The notes beneath the pieces were generated by a model. It saw only the letters and a list, made by a program, of their open reading frames with translations, was not told the origin of the DNA and made no database searches. From Takakia lepidozioides (taxonomy: Eukaryota; Streptophyta; Takakiopsida; Takakiales; Takakiaceae), in the NCBI GenBank assembly GCA_030704615.1, contig CM060732.1, positions 45,921,053 to 45,985,052 of the forward strand: 64,000 nt of DNA, read 5' to 3'. Both the position numbers and the translations under genes were made by a program. Positions 1 to 12,733 of the stretch are shown piece by piece. Within the stretch, counting starts at the first letter, position 1; every line of letters begins with the position of its first letter.

Positions 1-3000
1 TAGATTTGATGCTCGAGTATATGAAACAACGTATGGGATACATTTTTCTGGAGCAGATATCGGGCCAGGGACGAGAGTTGCGGCCTTTGCAAATCGCTCT
101 TGCCATGGGAGTCTTGGTAGCCGCTGACAAAGGGACTGCCTTGGGAATCTATCGCTGGAATGCATTGCCTTCAGTTGTGAAGGGCTTACCAAGCTCAACG
201 GTGTGCATGGCTCTCCTTTTGGCTAGCCTTCTTGCTATCGACTACTTGAGTCCAAAGGTTTCCAAATCTATTACCTCCTTCTTCGGACCGGCTGTTGAGC
301 TCCTCCAGCGCTGGATGCCACTCTTTTATACGCCTCCTCTTGTGATGATGTCGTTGGTGGTGCAAGATATGGGGGTCCACGAGGGAGTGGGACTGCTTCT
401 ACTGATAGGTGAGGTCAATTTCTTTCTCGCCTCTGTACTCTTAAAATCCTCCAACATATGTAATGATTTCAAGTTTGAAGACCTTGAACCAGGCTGCAAG
501 CTTTGTCAAGGAATTCAGAATTAACAAATGGAAATCAAAACTTCTTTCTGGACAATTGTGTGTGACACTCAAAACATAGAGTTTTCTGGAGTGTGTAGTC
601 ATTTGATTTGTGATTCTGGGACAAGTGGAGTGTTTGATAAGGTAATGCAATGCAAGAGGATTGCTGTACATCACACCTGAGGAAACTAACTTTCTGTTCA
701 GTACCTCATATTAATTCAACAGTAGGCAGCGCAGAGTTAGCCAATAGTGAACCTTTGCTCTGTGGCTGTATGGACAGTTGGTGCATGGGCAATGACCCTA
801 GCTTCAGTCGCTCTGCTAGCTTCTGCAGTCAGGCAAGGGGTGCAAACGCGGCTTGGAGATACTGCCAACATGCCTTCAGCTGCCCCTTTTGGCCTTTGGG
901 AGATGTTAACCTGGGCAGGTGTAGGTGCGGGAAGTGGGTTGATATTTTATGTCGCACCCACAGCATTTGGACTTCATCCAGCGACGGTTGCTCTGCCATT
1001 CTTTGTCTGTGCTACTGTCACAGGATTTTTGCTTGGGTCCCAGTGAGTGTCTCTCTTTCTCTGACACCCACAAATACAATTTTCTTTTCTCACTGACGTG
1101 GATCTCCCAGGAATTGGCTTTGTATGTGTCGTAACATTTGCCATACAGGTCTGATCCAAAGTCAAACTTCTCAATATTCCGTTTCTCATGAACACTTGTG
1201 ACTTCAATATTTTATTTCCTCGGAGTTTCAGAATTTTCCTCATGAATTTCTACATGTTTCATGGCGAGTCCAAGCTTGATTTACCACTTGGTACCAATAT
1301 ACCGGATGCCCCCAGCACAAACAGATCAATTAATCAAGGCACCTTGACTCCTTAATATTGGGTGTAGCTTGCTGTGTTTCTAAGGAGTTTGATTTTCTAA
1401 GGAGTTTGCTACCAATTGAATCCTAACACTGCTAAATAAAGGGTTTTGGGCAGAAACGATGCAAAGGCGATGGAGTGTAGGAAGTCATTCTTACCCATGT
1501 GTGTGGGTGCATGGCAGGGTTCCTGGGCCTTTGAAGAAGATTTTGCACCCAGTTCTCACCTGTGCCTGTTTTGTGAATGTGGTTGCCTTCCTGGCTGGCA
1601 TCTTCACAAATCAGAGCTTTGAGTCTGTCCTTGGTCAGCTTCTCTCCTCCTCACTTTTTCTGTCTCAAAGAAGTCTACTCAGAAGACAACAATGCATCTG
1701 ACACATATCTTAGACACATATCTGCAATTGGTTCTGAATCTGGGTGAGTATGGTCATCACACTGATGTTTTGTAAAGAGTCTGCTCTTGCCTCTGGTTTG
1801 GAGATAAGTCTCACTACTGGGGTGAGCCTTTCTCCATAGTCTGTTCTCCACCTGGCCGTCTCAAACCAGCCCACTTCTTCTGCTCTGTCCAACCCCATTG
1901 CTTTGTCAGTGGCCACAAGGCTAAGGGAATTCTCATGGTTTCAATTCCCTCTCTCACCCTCTCGTGAATCTTTAAACTTCCTTTGAATTGTCCGTAAGCA
2001 GCTAGTGCTTTTCATGATTGATGTAAAGTCCATGTATATTCTCTCTCTCTCTCTCTCTCTCTCTCATTCAAGTGGGGGTGCTTAAGGAGTGTATGTCAGC
2101 ATGCTCCAAAACAGCCAATGTGGCTGTTCGGGGTGAGTTTGGCATTCCGTCCTTAAGCTCCCGACGAGATGAATTCAAGGTCAGATGGTGGGGTCAGCTG
2201 CAACATATGCCCAACACCAGATATCCTAAGTTAATCGACTCTATATCTTGGAAACAGGACCGCCCTGTCAAACAGGCTAAGTGAGAGTAGAAGAGATTCT
2301 CAAGGACCTGGACCTGGATCCGCAAGTCTTGACCCTGCTGGATAAATCTGACTTAGAGGCTGTAGTGTCCTCAGCCATGTCTTTGCCATGAGATTGTCTG
2401 ATGAAATGAAGTTAGGCAGAAAACTTCCCTGAACTTGCTTTCAGTCAGTGACATGGGGGAGGACATCTTGGATGACCTCAAGGGTCTACCCACTCTCGGC
2501 ACTAGACTGAAATTTAAACTCGGGGCAGGAAGCCTACCTTTGAACAGCAAACAGAAGCAGAGAGGAAAGGGAGAGTGCAATTGCCCGCTGTGTGGGCAAT
2601 CTGAAGACAGTATTCACTTTCTGATACACTGTCCGGGGTTCTCTCACCAAAGAGACGCTCTCTTCAATTCTATCAAGGGAATTGTGCCTGTACCCCTGTT
2701 TAACAACTTTGAAAGTCTCGAGGCTGAGCCAAAAGCCCAGGCCCTCCTGAGGCCTAGTTTTTGGGCAAATCACACACCGCAGATTGATGCTTGTGTGAAG
2801 GGATTTCTAGAGGATATCTGGAAAACCCGGATTAATTCTATATTTGATGGTAAGTCACACTCCCAACGTCAGCCCTGATAGAGGTAGGTTCTGTCCCTTT
2901 TGTTCCCGCTCAAACTGGGCGCGGGGTCAATGGCCACAAGGCTACGGCAAATAACGTCTTATGAGTACAATCTCTCTCTCTCTCTCCCGGGGGTAAAATT

Positions 3001-4384
3001 TCTCATGCCTGATGATAAGATACTTTGATTTCTGGGACAGGTCTATATTTTACCAAGAATATGAAAGCACCAGGCGCGGGAGATCTTTTAATGGCCTTTT
3101 TAGGCCCTCTGACCCTTTCGTATGCCTTCACACTCTTTCGGCAACGAGGGGTAGGCATACTAAAGGCCTCCTCCAGTATAGTTATTCACTTGCAGGGTGC
3201 ATTTCCCATGATGCTGTTACATATTCATTAGTATTGTTCAGAGGATCTAAACCAGTTGTAGGGGAACATAGGCAGAGAGAAATTAGATCAACACTTTCAT
3301 AACTCAGCATGCCGACATAGTGCAGTCAGAGAGAACCCAGCTGATGTAGAAAATGAAAATGGAGTGCAAACTAGATACTTCAGGAATACTAACCTTCAGC
3401 TGAAGAGCCATGTTGTATGCTGCAGATTGTGCGTCGTCACGCCACTGAATTAGGGGCAGTAATTCCGATCGCAGGCTTGTTCTCTTTGTTGGTGACAGCT
3501 GTTGGAGGCCGCCAGCTTGGTATCAATGCCACCCTAACTAGCTCGGTTGCAGGCCGGAGCACCTCATTAGCATTTGGTCTACCTATCTGCAACACACTTG
3601 GAGGTCCGGCCCCATCTCTGTCACTGGTTTCATATGATGTAGTTATCTTTTTAGTTTTAACACAGATTCTCACATTGGTGTTGTCCTCAGAGGGCTTAAT
3701 AGAGACTATGAACATGCACAGGGGAGGAGCCGCTAGCTGCAAGTGCGGGCATCATCACAGGACTGCTGGGGGCCAACTTGTCGTTGTGGGTTCTCTCAAT
3801 ATTAAAGATCCAGGATGGGATCGCCCGTGGCCTGGCCACAGCTTGCAGGTGAGTCATTGATTTAACAGCAGAGGCTTGCAATGCACCATGGGTATAGAGC
3901 AAGCGTCCTAGAAAAACTATGCACGAGCAGAAGCAAAGATGTAAGATTCAACTATGAAGGATTACTTGTGAACCTGCCTGGAGAAACCCCATGGCCCCTT
4001 GTGTAGAAAGTACATGTTGGTGGCAGGTACTGATGAAGATTGGCTGCGCAAATAAGCATTTACTTGGTCTGTAAAGGCTTCTTGATTCAACCTAACTTAT
4101 AAGAAGTTGTAGAGATCCATTTGTGGAGGAACATCACTGATTCTGGAAAATATGATGACATTAAGATGTGAACATACAGAGGTTATATGCGGTTGTTTTA
4201 TCAGTGAGTAACTTACATGCTGCCATTGGTCCATGGCAGTTCACATGGATTTGGATCAGCAGCAGTGGCCGCAGGGGAGCAGGATCTTTTGCCTTTCTGT
4301 GCTGTGGCGTATATTCTGATGGGCGCTGTGTGCTCGGTAGCTGTCAGCATTCCTTCAGTTCGGAGCGTTGTTTTTCAACCATAA
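1..4384 (+). CDS. PLGG1: Plastid glycolate/glycerate translocator, LrgAB-type (5' partial)
   Basis: This is an inner-envelope carrier that exchanges photorespiratory glycolate and glycerate between chloroplast and cytosol. Seven exons join in one frame to 447 residues plus stop: about 4-408, 778-1042, 1518-1633, 3041-3150, 3426-3603, 3722-3848 and 4240-4384. All introns are GT-AG; the donor at 3604 (GTCCGG) is weak. The LrgA-like half holds LPLFYTPPL-type and FLLGSQVPGPLKKILHPVL segments. The LrgB-like half holds GAGDLLMAFLGPLTLSYAF, GIITGLLGANLSLWV, DGIARGLATA and SSHGFGSAAVAAGEQDLLPF, which match plant PLGG1 in order. The transit peptide and first exon(s) lie upstream of the window. The 1.4-kb intron 1634-3040 contains a dead LINE. 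The summed exon length keeps frame exactly, which supports a functional gene. Splice sites are inferred by eye. Confidence 0.9.
1710..2995 (+). mobile_element. Degenerate LINE fragment inside a PLGG1 intron
   Basis: The frame at 2072-2284 reads like the C-terminal part of a plant non-LTR reverse transcriptase (AVRGEFGIPSLSSRRDEFKV, then a WWGQL-type motif). After stops and frame changes, 2435-2878 carries the C-terminal zinc-finger motif CPLCGQSEDSIHFLIHC. The piece is bounded by (CT)n tracts at about 2041-2064 and 2971-2988. A GGCCACAAGGCTA motif followed by a CT-rich tract occurs near 1911 and again near 2931, suggesting a second 3'-end scrap at about 1710-1960. No intact polymerase is present. 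It sits in the host gene's sense direction and is presumably spliced out. Confidence 0.7.
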
Positions 4385-5446
4385 AAGCACTGCCATCTAC
4401 ATGATGGACTGGGAGAGGAAAACTCTACTCGTAATCTACAGGGGCGTCAAGCATACATCCGCCATCATCATGATAGGCAGACGAATTTGGAAATTCACAC
4501 TTGACTCACAGGCCGTGCTAGCAAGTGGGCTGGCTGGTGCATGTGAGAGAAACCAGGCAACGAAGATGCTTAAGTGATTGGACGCGAGCCGGAGCCAGTT
4601 TAAGCTTTTGTGTGGCAGGTGTACCCATTCCGTGTCTGTGGAGAGAGAGAGGAGGGGCGGGCTGCCTGGCGTGATTTGCTTTCAGGCCTAGGTATTTTAT
4701 CTGGCTCTCCTGGGTGTTGGTGTAATAGGAGGCCTCTCAAATTCCCGGCCATGATCAGAACTGCAATGCTGTGAGCAGCTGCTGGTGTTTGTAACATAGT
4801 GTACTGAAATTGGAATTTTATTCATGTGTTTGAACTTCTCTCGTACATCTATTGAACCTTGCCAAGTACTTATCCTCCTCGCTCTTTTGCAAAGAGATGT
4901 TGTAATCCACACTCAAACAACGGAACAAAGTCCCGCTTCAGTTAACATCCTGGATCTCTGCTACAAGTAAGGAATTGGTCATGTCATCGTTCAACAACAT
5001 TGCTGATCACCTTCCTTATCACCACCCACGTCTTGAAAATGTGGAGAAAATGAAACCTGGGTCTCATCTCTCCTCTCGAAAGAGAATCCCTGGAGTTCTT
5101 TACTGAAATCTAGCGCGTGATGTGATTGTACATGACACTTGTCAAGGAATATCAGAGGGCCCTTTCACTTCAAGAAACTGAGAAGGAGGTGTGATGCTGA
5201 TATTTCCTTTCTACCTTTTACGATAGTGGATCAGAGATTTGAGGATTTGACACCAAATTCTAGCGGGCCCATTGTCTAGTACGTTAAAAAGTCTCCTTTA
5301 ACTCCCTCATCACAATGTTTCTTGTTTTCTGTTCAACAACATATTGTACGGAGAAACCTCGGTTTTTTGGGGTCAATTGTGACGGCCTCACAACATAAAC
5401 AATGCAGATATGGAACAAAATGTGGACTCTTGCCAATGTAAACATG
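4385..5446. other. PLGG1 3' flank
   Basis: No gene is seen. The first few hundred bases probably hold the 3' untranslated region; an AT-rich stretch with a TTTTATTCATG run near 4815 could serve polyadenylation. The remainder is unremarkable unique-looking sequence up to the TIR element. Confidence 0.4.
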
Positions 5447-6643
5447 TAGGGAATTCCAAAAAGGACCTTGATGTGAAATGCATCTCACTTGATCATTCAC
5501 TTGATCACCCCCCTAAAAGTGCGCAATTCAATTGAATTGTCAACTCACAATTCAATTGAATTGTAATATATAATTTTAACTTATTTCTGTATATATTATA
5601 TATATGTATATATTTAAATTATACATATTGCATACAAAAATATAACCTAAAAATACATGTTGCCCGTTTATTCTTGCTGTCCGTCTGTCTATCCTTTGCC
5701 CGTGAAGGCTTGAACCCGAGACAAGCCTAAGGGAGAGTGAGAGATGAAGTCACGCAACGCTTGTAAAAGCGAGGTTGTCCCTCTTTGTGGAAGTTGGTGC
5801 CAATATATGGCTATGCACATATACCAAACATGATACCAATGTAAGAGTATCAACGTGTAAGAGTTTGATATGTTCAACTCTATATGGAACAGAGATCCCA
5901 ACTTCAACATGATACCTTTGTAAGGATATCGAAACAATATTTTTTTTGATAATTCTCAAGATGAACAGATCATTTGTTTTCTTTGGGGTTGTGTCCTAGG
6001 CCAGATACTAGTGTTAGGGGACTACATGATGATGCATGGGAAGCCTTTCATCAATTGTCAGGTTTGATTTTGTCTGATTCTTTCAGAGCCAGCCATGTTT
6101 CTTTTGCGAATGAATCATATGAAGCTGCTGATCTCTGTCCCTCTCTAGCTCCCTCTCTGGCTCTCCCTTTCTCGCTGAGGGAGAGGCTTGCTTCACAACA
6201 CAACTCCACGGTTTCTCAAGGGCACAAGAAAGAGGGGCAACAAGAATAGACGGGCAATATGTATTTTTAGCTTATATTCTTATATGTGTATAAGTATAAT
6301 TTCAATATATACATATACATATATATTATATATTATATACAGAAATAAGTTAAAAATTATAGATTACAATTCAATTGTATTGCAAATTTACAATTCAATT
6401 GAATTGTAGTCAACAATTCAATTTTTATTTTTTATTTTTATTTTTATTTTTTTAAAGGGAAACACCTGGGAGCGACAGCTCACAAATCAGGCCCCTTGAA
6501 TTGTGTGCTGACAATTCAATTGAATTGCAAATTAGGGTTGTTTTCAAGCTAGTTTTAGCACTTCAATTAAATTGCGCACTTTTAGGGGGGTGATCAAGTG
6601 AATTGCGATGCATTTCACATCAAGGCCTTTTTGGAATTCCCTA
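5447..6643. mobile_element. Non-autonomous DNA transposon with long terminal inverted repeats
   Basis: The left end (TAGGGAATTCCAAAAAGG, then CTTGATGTGAAATGCAT) is repeated inverted at the right end (6600-6643). The similarity continues inward through CCCCCTAAAAGTGCGCAATT, several CAATTCAATTGAATTG palindromes, an AT-rich tract, and a TTGCCCGTTTATTCTTG block near 5659 matched inverted near 6240-6260. The arms are thus about 200-250 bp. The central 0.6 kb has no recognisable transposase. The outermost TA could be a TA target duplication as in Tc1/mariner-like elements, but this is not proven. A 216-bp relative with the same tips lies at 47894-48109. Confidence 0.8.
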
Positions 6644-6724
6644 AAACGTGGCTTGTGGCGACACTGATCCCAAAGGGCTACCACCTTCTGGAGTGGGAAG
6701 CTGGACACTGGACACCTCTATATC

Positions 6725-6905
6725 CAACATATTTATATTATTATATAAGGCCCACCCTCAAAAGGGAGCAGTAACCACAAGGCGAAGTGGCTCTTAGCTA
6801 CGTCGGCTTTGGCCAGAGTCTTCTTCTTCTACGGTTTTGAACCCACAACCACTAATGAAATGGTATTATGCCGTAGACACTTGGCTATTAGCCAGGCCCA
6901 CATGG
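6725..6905 (-). repeat. tRNA-derived SINE
   Basis: Read on the minus strand, an A-box-like TAGCCAAGTGT (near 6880-6891) precedes a B-box-like GGTTCAAAACC (near 6833-6844). A body then ends in GGGCCTTATATAATAATA. The body shares stretches with 10799-10873 (plus orientation) and 26735-26815 (minus). Related heads occur at 40230-40370 and 60395-60600. This fits a RNA polymerase III-transcribed SINE family with a tail of simple TA-rich repeats. Confidence 0.65.
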
Positions 6906-8768
6906 GGTGCTTCTAGAAGCTCCTTGCTACACTCGGTTACAAGCAGAGTGTGAAACATGTGGGACTGCCATGTGGGCATTCCAAGATCTGTGAATGAGGA
7001 TCCCGCCGCATTTGTGAGAGAGAAGTATAGGGCTTATGTGGGATATTCTCCACCTTTGAAATCTCTCAGGAGATTTGACCCTGGGATCTAGTAAGTATTT
7101 GAGAAATTACTATGGAATGTGTAGAGAATTCTCTAGAACTCTCTCGGAGTTTTGGATGTCCGGAGGTGGGGTTGATGAGGTCAATTAGGTTCCGTCTCCA
7201 GGACGGGATTATAGACTTTGTTTCTAGAAATGTGTGTGTTGTTCTGTGTGCCATGCTGCAGGATTCAAGTGAAGGGGTGGGTGGTTCTCCAGATTATCCC
7301 TCTTCTTGTCTGCAGAGTGGGTTTAGAGAAGGCATTCAGGCACTCACAGCGTGGGCCACGGCCTGTTGCCTTCTCTGAGACTAGCCCCCTCTGCTTCCTG
7401 GGTCCTTTTGCAGCAACAATGGGGTGGTGAAGTTTTGGTTGGCGGAGGATTGCAATGATCAGTCTTTGCATGGTGGCACAGAAGTGAACGTGGGTCTTTT
7501 ATTTCAAGTACGTAACGACATGAATGATGAGTGCCGAGTATGAAGGTGTTGAGCTCCTCCAAGCTTGTTCGGAATTGTTTCGGTCAGTTGTTTTAAACGG
7601 CCGAGCCTGAAATCGCACTTGGATATGGTAGATACAATTTGCATAGCCGCCAATTGAACCAGCTTTGCACTGTTAGAGGATTCACTGCTCGGAAAGCAGC
7701 TTTTTCTTTTTGGTGACCTTCGAGCTGAAGAAGAGAGCCATAGCATATTGGCCCTAACGCAAGAAGCAACATTGATTACAACATTTGGGAAGATTGGTGA
7801 AGGCTGGCCGTATTGTCCCAATATCTGCTGGTACCCACACTTACTTGCAGGTAATTAATGAATGTTACTTGATCGGGTGTCTGGATTTTTGTTCTTTCTG
7901 GCACCTTTCAGTGATCTGTGTTTTCTAGTTGGGCGATTGATCTCTATGAGGTATTGGCGCTCCATATGAACGTCTTTGTCTCTTGTAAACTCGGTTATGT
8001 TAGGCTAGGATATCAAGTGTCTATTCCAATGCCTTTTAATGGAGCACCAGATTAAACCCATGTTAAGGCTCTGTTGTGTAGTCCTGGAAGGTTTTGTTTT
8101 CCTCCCTGTCCGTTTTCACAGTCAGCCTTGATATGCTTTCTTTCTGCAGTATCACTTGCCGATTGTCAAAGGTGCGAGGGCGATTGCATCATTGGATGAG
8201 TTGGCACCCATGGGAAAATGTACAAACGTATTGGTTTATATATTTTGGCGTCAAACATATATCCTTGAGAAGTTTTCACTTAGTGCGAAAAATGTTCCTT
8301 GAGCTCTTTTGATATATGGGATGTTACTTCCATTAATTTAAGGGATTTCACAGGAGGATGGTCAAGATGGAGGATCTCATGGGTCTGTGTCATTCATTGT
8401 GATGCAGATTTGAGAAGATTGAAGTGTCCATTCTTGCTCCTTCACTAGCCATTCATCTAGGTGCTGCACAACCATGACCTCAAGACACCCAGCTCAAGTA
8501 TTTGTACAGAGGCCTTCAGGCAAGTTTGTTTCCCACACAGTTTCCATTTATAGATATTAACAGTTCTGTGGGATGATGAGTCCACTAAGGTTATTATTTT
8601 TGTTGCAATAAAGTAGATGCTGGGAAAGAGTTAGGGAGGAGTGCAGCTTGGGAGCTGTGAGGGTTTAGGGAAGGGTGTGAGTAGGTGGGCGTGGATGTGT
8701 AAGAAAAGGAGAGGGAGGGAGCGAGGGAGGGAGAATTTTTTTGACGAGTGGGGCTTCTTCTTGTGCAG
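6906..8768. other. Spacer and probable 5' region of the Hikeshi-like gene
   Basis: No convincing coding exon was found. Short open frames here on both strands lack family resemblance and intron-boundary logic. Because the Hikeshi-like gene lacks a visible start codon, one or more of its 5' exons or its promoter probably lie here; I cannot place them. Confidence 0.35.
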
Positions 8769-10038
8769 AAGCTAGAGCTACGGTAGGTGAGGCTGGTGGG
8801 GAATGGCGTAGTTTTGTGCCACATGGCCGGCGCCAGTTTCGGTCTGTAGAAACCCCTGAATTTGACGACATTTCTGAGGAGTCTGTCACTAGGCGTAAGA
8901 GACGTGCCCTCTCTCATCCTTCAGCCACGCTGAATGCTGGGCCTGAGCAGTGGGAGATTGTTGCCAGCTATTGTGGCCAAGAAATTAAATCTAGCATTTT
9001 TGGTGCATTATTTCCCAGCCGGAGCTTTCCGCTGGATGCATCCAACTTCAACCAAGTTGATAGCCACCATTGGCTCTTGGATATGGATATATTTGTCGGT
9101 GAGTCTTCCTGTGTATGTAGGCACACTTGCTTCCAGCTTTTCTTCTGTTCCCAATTAAGGCTGTAGGACTTGTAGAGTGCATTAAGTTTGCGGTTCTAGG
9201 AAGGGTTTCAAAGGCCTGAATGATTAAGTGTCATGAATGTGAATCATGGTTTGGAACCAAAACCTGACATCTGTGGCTATGTTGTCTCTGTTTGTATTGA
9301 ATTCTGATTCTGAATGTACCACTGTAAAATGTTGGGGTCCTTCGACAGAATTTGGATTCTCTATTGTCCTAGAGGCTATGATTAAGCATCTTTTATTCTC
9401 TCTCTAACCTCCAAGCAGTGAGTTAGGCCTGGTATTTCTTTTGTGTTCTGCTTGCTGTCTATTGTTTTTTGTCATTTCATAGAAGCTCCACTATCAAGTA
9501 GAAATACTTTCTGATGATTGCTCTCTTGCTAATTGACTTGTCCCACATGGTATCTTGGTGGGCTTTACAAGCAGGTGAAGCGTATGACCAAGTTTCAGAA
9601 ATGTGCATATATTTGTTCAACGAGGTTTCTTTACCACCTGAAAAAGCAGTAGCTGTGTATGTACAATCTCCTGGTTCTACCTTCCAGTACCGAGGTGCTG
9701 TTTACAGGTCATGCCCATCAGCTGTATTTGCACTGATGTGGCCGAATCCGATTGGTCAGATGCATTTAACTGGTTCGACATCCCTGCCTGTTACCGGGAA
9801 AATCGGAGTTGCCATAGAAGATTTGGCCACCCTGCCAGCACTTAATGTCGGACAGCACCGGGAGATTGAAGCTTTGGCCATGAATGTGGGGCGCAATCTG
9901 TTCAACTTTATGCAGTCGTTCTGTAATGTCCAGGGTAACCAGCTTGTAGTGCCACGAGACGTCTTTGAGCAGTGGTTCAAAAAGTTTGAGGAGAGATCCA
10001 AACGAGATCCTGAGTATTTGAAGCATTTCTTATCTTAA
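8769..10038 (+). CDS. HLP1: Hikeshi-like/OPI10 family protein (5' end unresolved)
   Basis: Hikeshi carries Hsp70 into the nucleus during heat stress. Two exons are supported: 8769-9098 (acceptor TTCTTCTTGTGCAG, donor GTGAGT) and 9575-10038 (acceptor AAGCAG, stop TAA). Intron phase 1 joins to FVGEAYDQV. The conserved core starts FGALFPSRSFPLDASNF and continues with the LLDMD, AVYVQSPGS, KIGVAIEDLATLP, NLFNFMQSF and FEQWFKKFEERSKRDPEYL segments typical of plant homologues. Family members normally begin Met-Phe-Gly; here the aligned codon at 8996 is ATT (Ile). An open frame extends about 76 residues upstream to the acceptor with no ATG. The N terminus is therefore a spliced extension or the start codon was lost. 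Core length (about 188 residues) matches the family. Confidence 0.85.
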
Positions 10039-12009
10039 ATTTTGTACAGTGCATAGTGAATCTTTGCAATTCACCTTAGACCTCAGCTGGACATTTACTG
10101 TGTCTCCTACACAGCAGTTTTCCTTTGCTCCACAATGGGGAAGCCTAGGGATCAGACACCAATCAGTGGTGTCACCTCCCCACCTCTGTATTTTGTTCAG
10201 TAATAGAACACGACTATTTTTGAATGGGATGCCTACTTGCAAAGTGACAAGTCCCCATAGAGGTGACCATGGGCTGTAAGTGCGGTTTCTGATACACACC
10301 TTTTATCACTCACATCAAGATAGCCTCTTGATGGCAGCAGCTTGTAGGTCCCTTCTGAAAGGGAAATGCTTCCAAGAGGTTGGGGTATTTTCGGCTCCTA
10401 CTAAACTATTGCTTGAAGGAAGTTCCACCAATGGAGCCTGTGGGGTGTGACTGCCCTTGTATTTGACAGCAGTTTGTTCTGATGAAGTTGACAAAAATGT
10501 GACGCAATCGCCGAAGTACTTTTGAACCAAAACAAGTTTGGCCTGGACAAGTTGTACTTGGAGCATTCCGCAGGGGTTTGTAGTCGAAGATGTAGTTTTT
10601 TCTTCGTGCTCATGAATTATAGTCTACAAATAATTCATGAAATTGATTCCAAGAGTGATTCTCTCATTGAGCGTTGTATAAGTTTCTTTGAAAGTCAAAT
10701 CTTCTTGCGGATCTCATTTTTGCTTCTCCGGTCTCCGCTACAATTGGTAGCATGACATTGAGCAGCACCGTCGGAAGAGTACATCATGGATAGAGAGAAG
10801 ACTTGAAGACTTCGGCCAAAGCTGGGTAACTAAGAGCCACTTCATCATACGACTACGGGGCTGGGCCTTATTGCACCATGAATTCATTGATCAAGGAGAT
10901 GATTTAATTAATCCAGAATGCCGGGCCGTGTAGCTGTTTTCTTTCTAATCCAGCAAGTTGTGTAACTAAAGACAATATCATTGGATGACCAAACTCTTGT
11001 TGTATTATCCCCATTGTGACCATCCATATGTCACATGATACGAACATTGCTTTCTCCCAATCGTGTTGAGTGGATCCTCCACTACTATCCCATGTTGTCC
11101 CCAGAGTGATTTGCCCCCATATCCTATTCTCATCATTCCCTCCCATCCATGGTCTATTCTCTCCTCCAAGAAATGCTTCATCGTCTGCCCCCTTAATGAT
11201 CAAATCTTTGTAATATGGCCTTATACCCCCCGCTAATATACCCACTACCCCCTTAATTCGCACCAAGGGGTATAAGGGTTAACACTTGCACCTTTATCCC
11301 TCCCTCTAGTCAAAAGTTTTGCCCAACATCTATTCTACTTAACCCAATACATGTTCACACCATGTGGTAAATGTAAACATAACTAGCGTTGAGTTATTCC
11401 ACCCTCCATACCCATTTTGGGTAGCGGCATTGAATTCAAGGCCCTAGGGTTCAGGAGACAAAGAGTTGGTCTCATGGTCGCACTGGACACACAACGTCAA
11501 AGACACCATTCAGACAATATTAGAACCAAGTGCATAATCGGGAACACATTTCTTGGGACCATACGCATGTGAATGAAAATGGTGAAGTTATACCCTCGGT
11601 GCGTAGGGGGGTTTGAGTAGTCGAGTCCACCCCCACATACCCCATACACACCCCCAATGCGAATCTAAGATTTTTTTTAATATTAAAGAATACAGGGGAT
11701 AACACTGCTCCCAATCTTTACCCCGCTGCCAAATCAAATTTTGGGATAAGCCTAATCCCCAGTCAAAACAGTAGTACCTAGGCAAGATAACAAATATTCG
11801 GCTTTGATCCCTCATATAACCCCAGTGCAAACAGACCTTTAGTGATCCTTTTTTTCATACGTTATCTCACCAGAGTGTACGCTCAATGTTAACCATCTAT
11901 TTGTTACATTTTTCATACTCCCTAATATTCTACAAAGGCTAAGTGTTATTTGTTCTGTTTTACATGGTCATACTTCCTTTACTAAGTGGCCCTCAATAAG
12001 TGTTATTTC
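10039..12009. other. Intergenic region with SINE tail and G/C-rich imperfect repeats
   Basis: A SINE 3' part (plus orientation) lies at 10799-10873. At about 11200-11290 and 11595-11840, C-rich stretches with alternating TACCCC/CCCCC blocks resemble each other, partly in inverted form; this may be a MITE, but ends are not clear. A 120-codon minus-strand frame at 10904-11266 has no family I recognise and looks like a product of the G-rich repeat. Confidence 0.35.
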
Positions 12010-12130
12010 TAGTGTTGTGCGGGTCCGAGTTTTGACCTCGGGTATCCGACGGGTTATGGTCCGCACCTGAACCGGTGTCAGCACCAAAAACCCGGTCTGT
12101 GACCCCGGGTTCAATTCTAAATTGGACCCG
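12010..12130. repeat. CCCGG-rich TIR-like repeat end (hAT-like?)
   Basis: The sequence begins TAGTGTTGTGCGGGTCCG and continues with repeated CCGG/CCCGG words. The same tip occurs inverted at 40839-40853 (ACCCGCACAACACTG), again next to a run of ACCCGGACCCG words. A matching second terminus for this copy was not found. Assignment to a hAT-type MITE is a guess from the tip sequence. Confidence 0.4.
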
Positions 12131-12461
12131 GAACTGCCTGTTCATAATCATTAATGTACTGCATTAATGATCACATACTTAACTTAGGTTCAACAAAGCT
12201 AGGTTAGGTCCCGAAGGCACCGCTTACCTCTAGAGTGCTGCTACTACGAGTTCATAAATTCAGTGTTATATACATTTATAAGTTTTGTGTTTTATAAATT
12301 TAGATCCAAAGGTTAGAAAATAATTTAGTCATATAGTTAAGAAAATCATGCTCTAGATATTATTTAATGCGAAGCTTATATTGGTCGTACTATTGGAAAG
12401 TTTTACTTAAAATCGTCCACTCTAAATTGATTAGAAATTAGCTTCAGTATACAAAGAATTA

Positions 12462-12484
12462 TATATATATATATATATATATAT
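12462..12484. repeat. (AT)n microsatellite
   Basis: About twelve AT dinucleotides in a row, inside an AT-rich stretch (12240-12720) that holds no gene. Confidence 0.9.
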
Positions 12485-12733
12485 AGGAGATGTCCTATTT
12501 TAAATATTATATGTTAGGCAAACAACAATTTTTTCTAGTTGTTCAAGAATTTATTACAGCTAATACCAAATTTTATTTTATTTTAATTTTCAATATTTAT
12601 TTATTTATTTATATTTATGTTTATGTTTATATTTATATATTATTTTACAATATATATTTATTACTATTATTAATATACATTAATTTATTTTAGTGAATAG
12701 TGGACAACAAATAAACCATCATTAGAAACTCAA

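Noticed and set aside
5974-6249. 91-codon plus frame as a gene
   Set aside because: It lies wholly inside the TIR element and crosses its inverted arms.
10904-11266. 120-codon minus frame rich in Gly/Trp
   Set aside because: No family resemblance; overlaps G-rich imperfect repeats.
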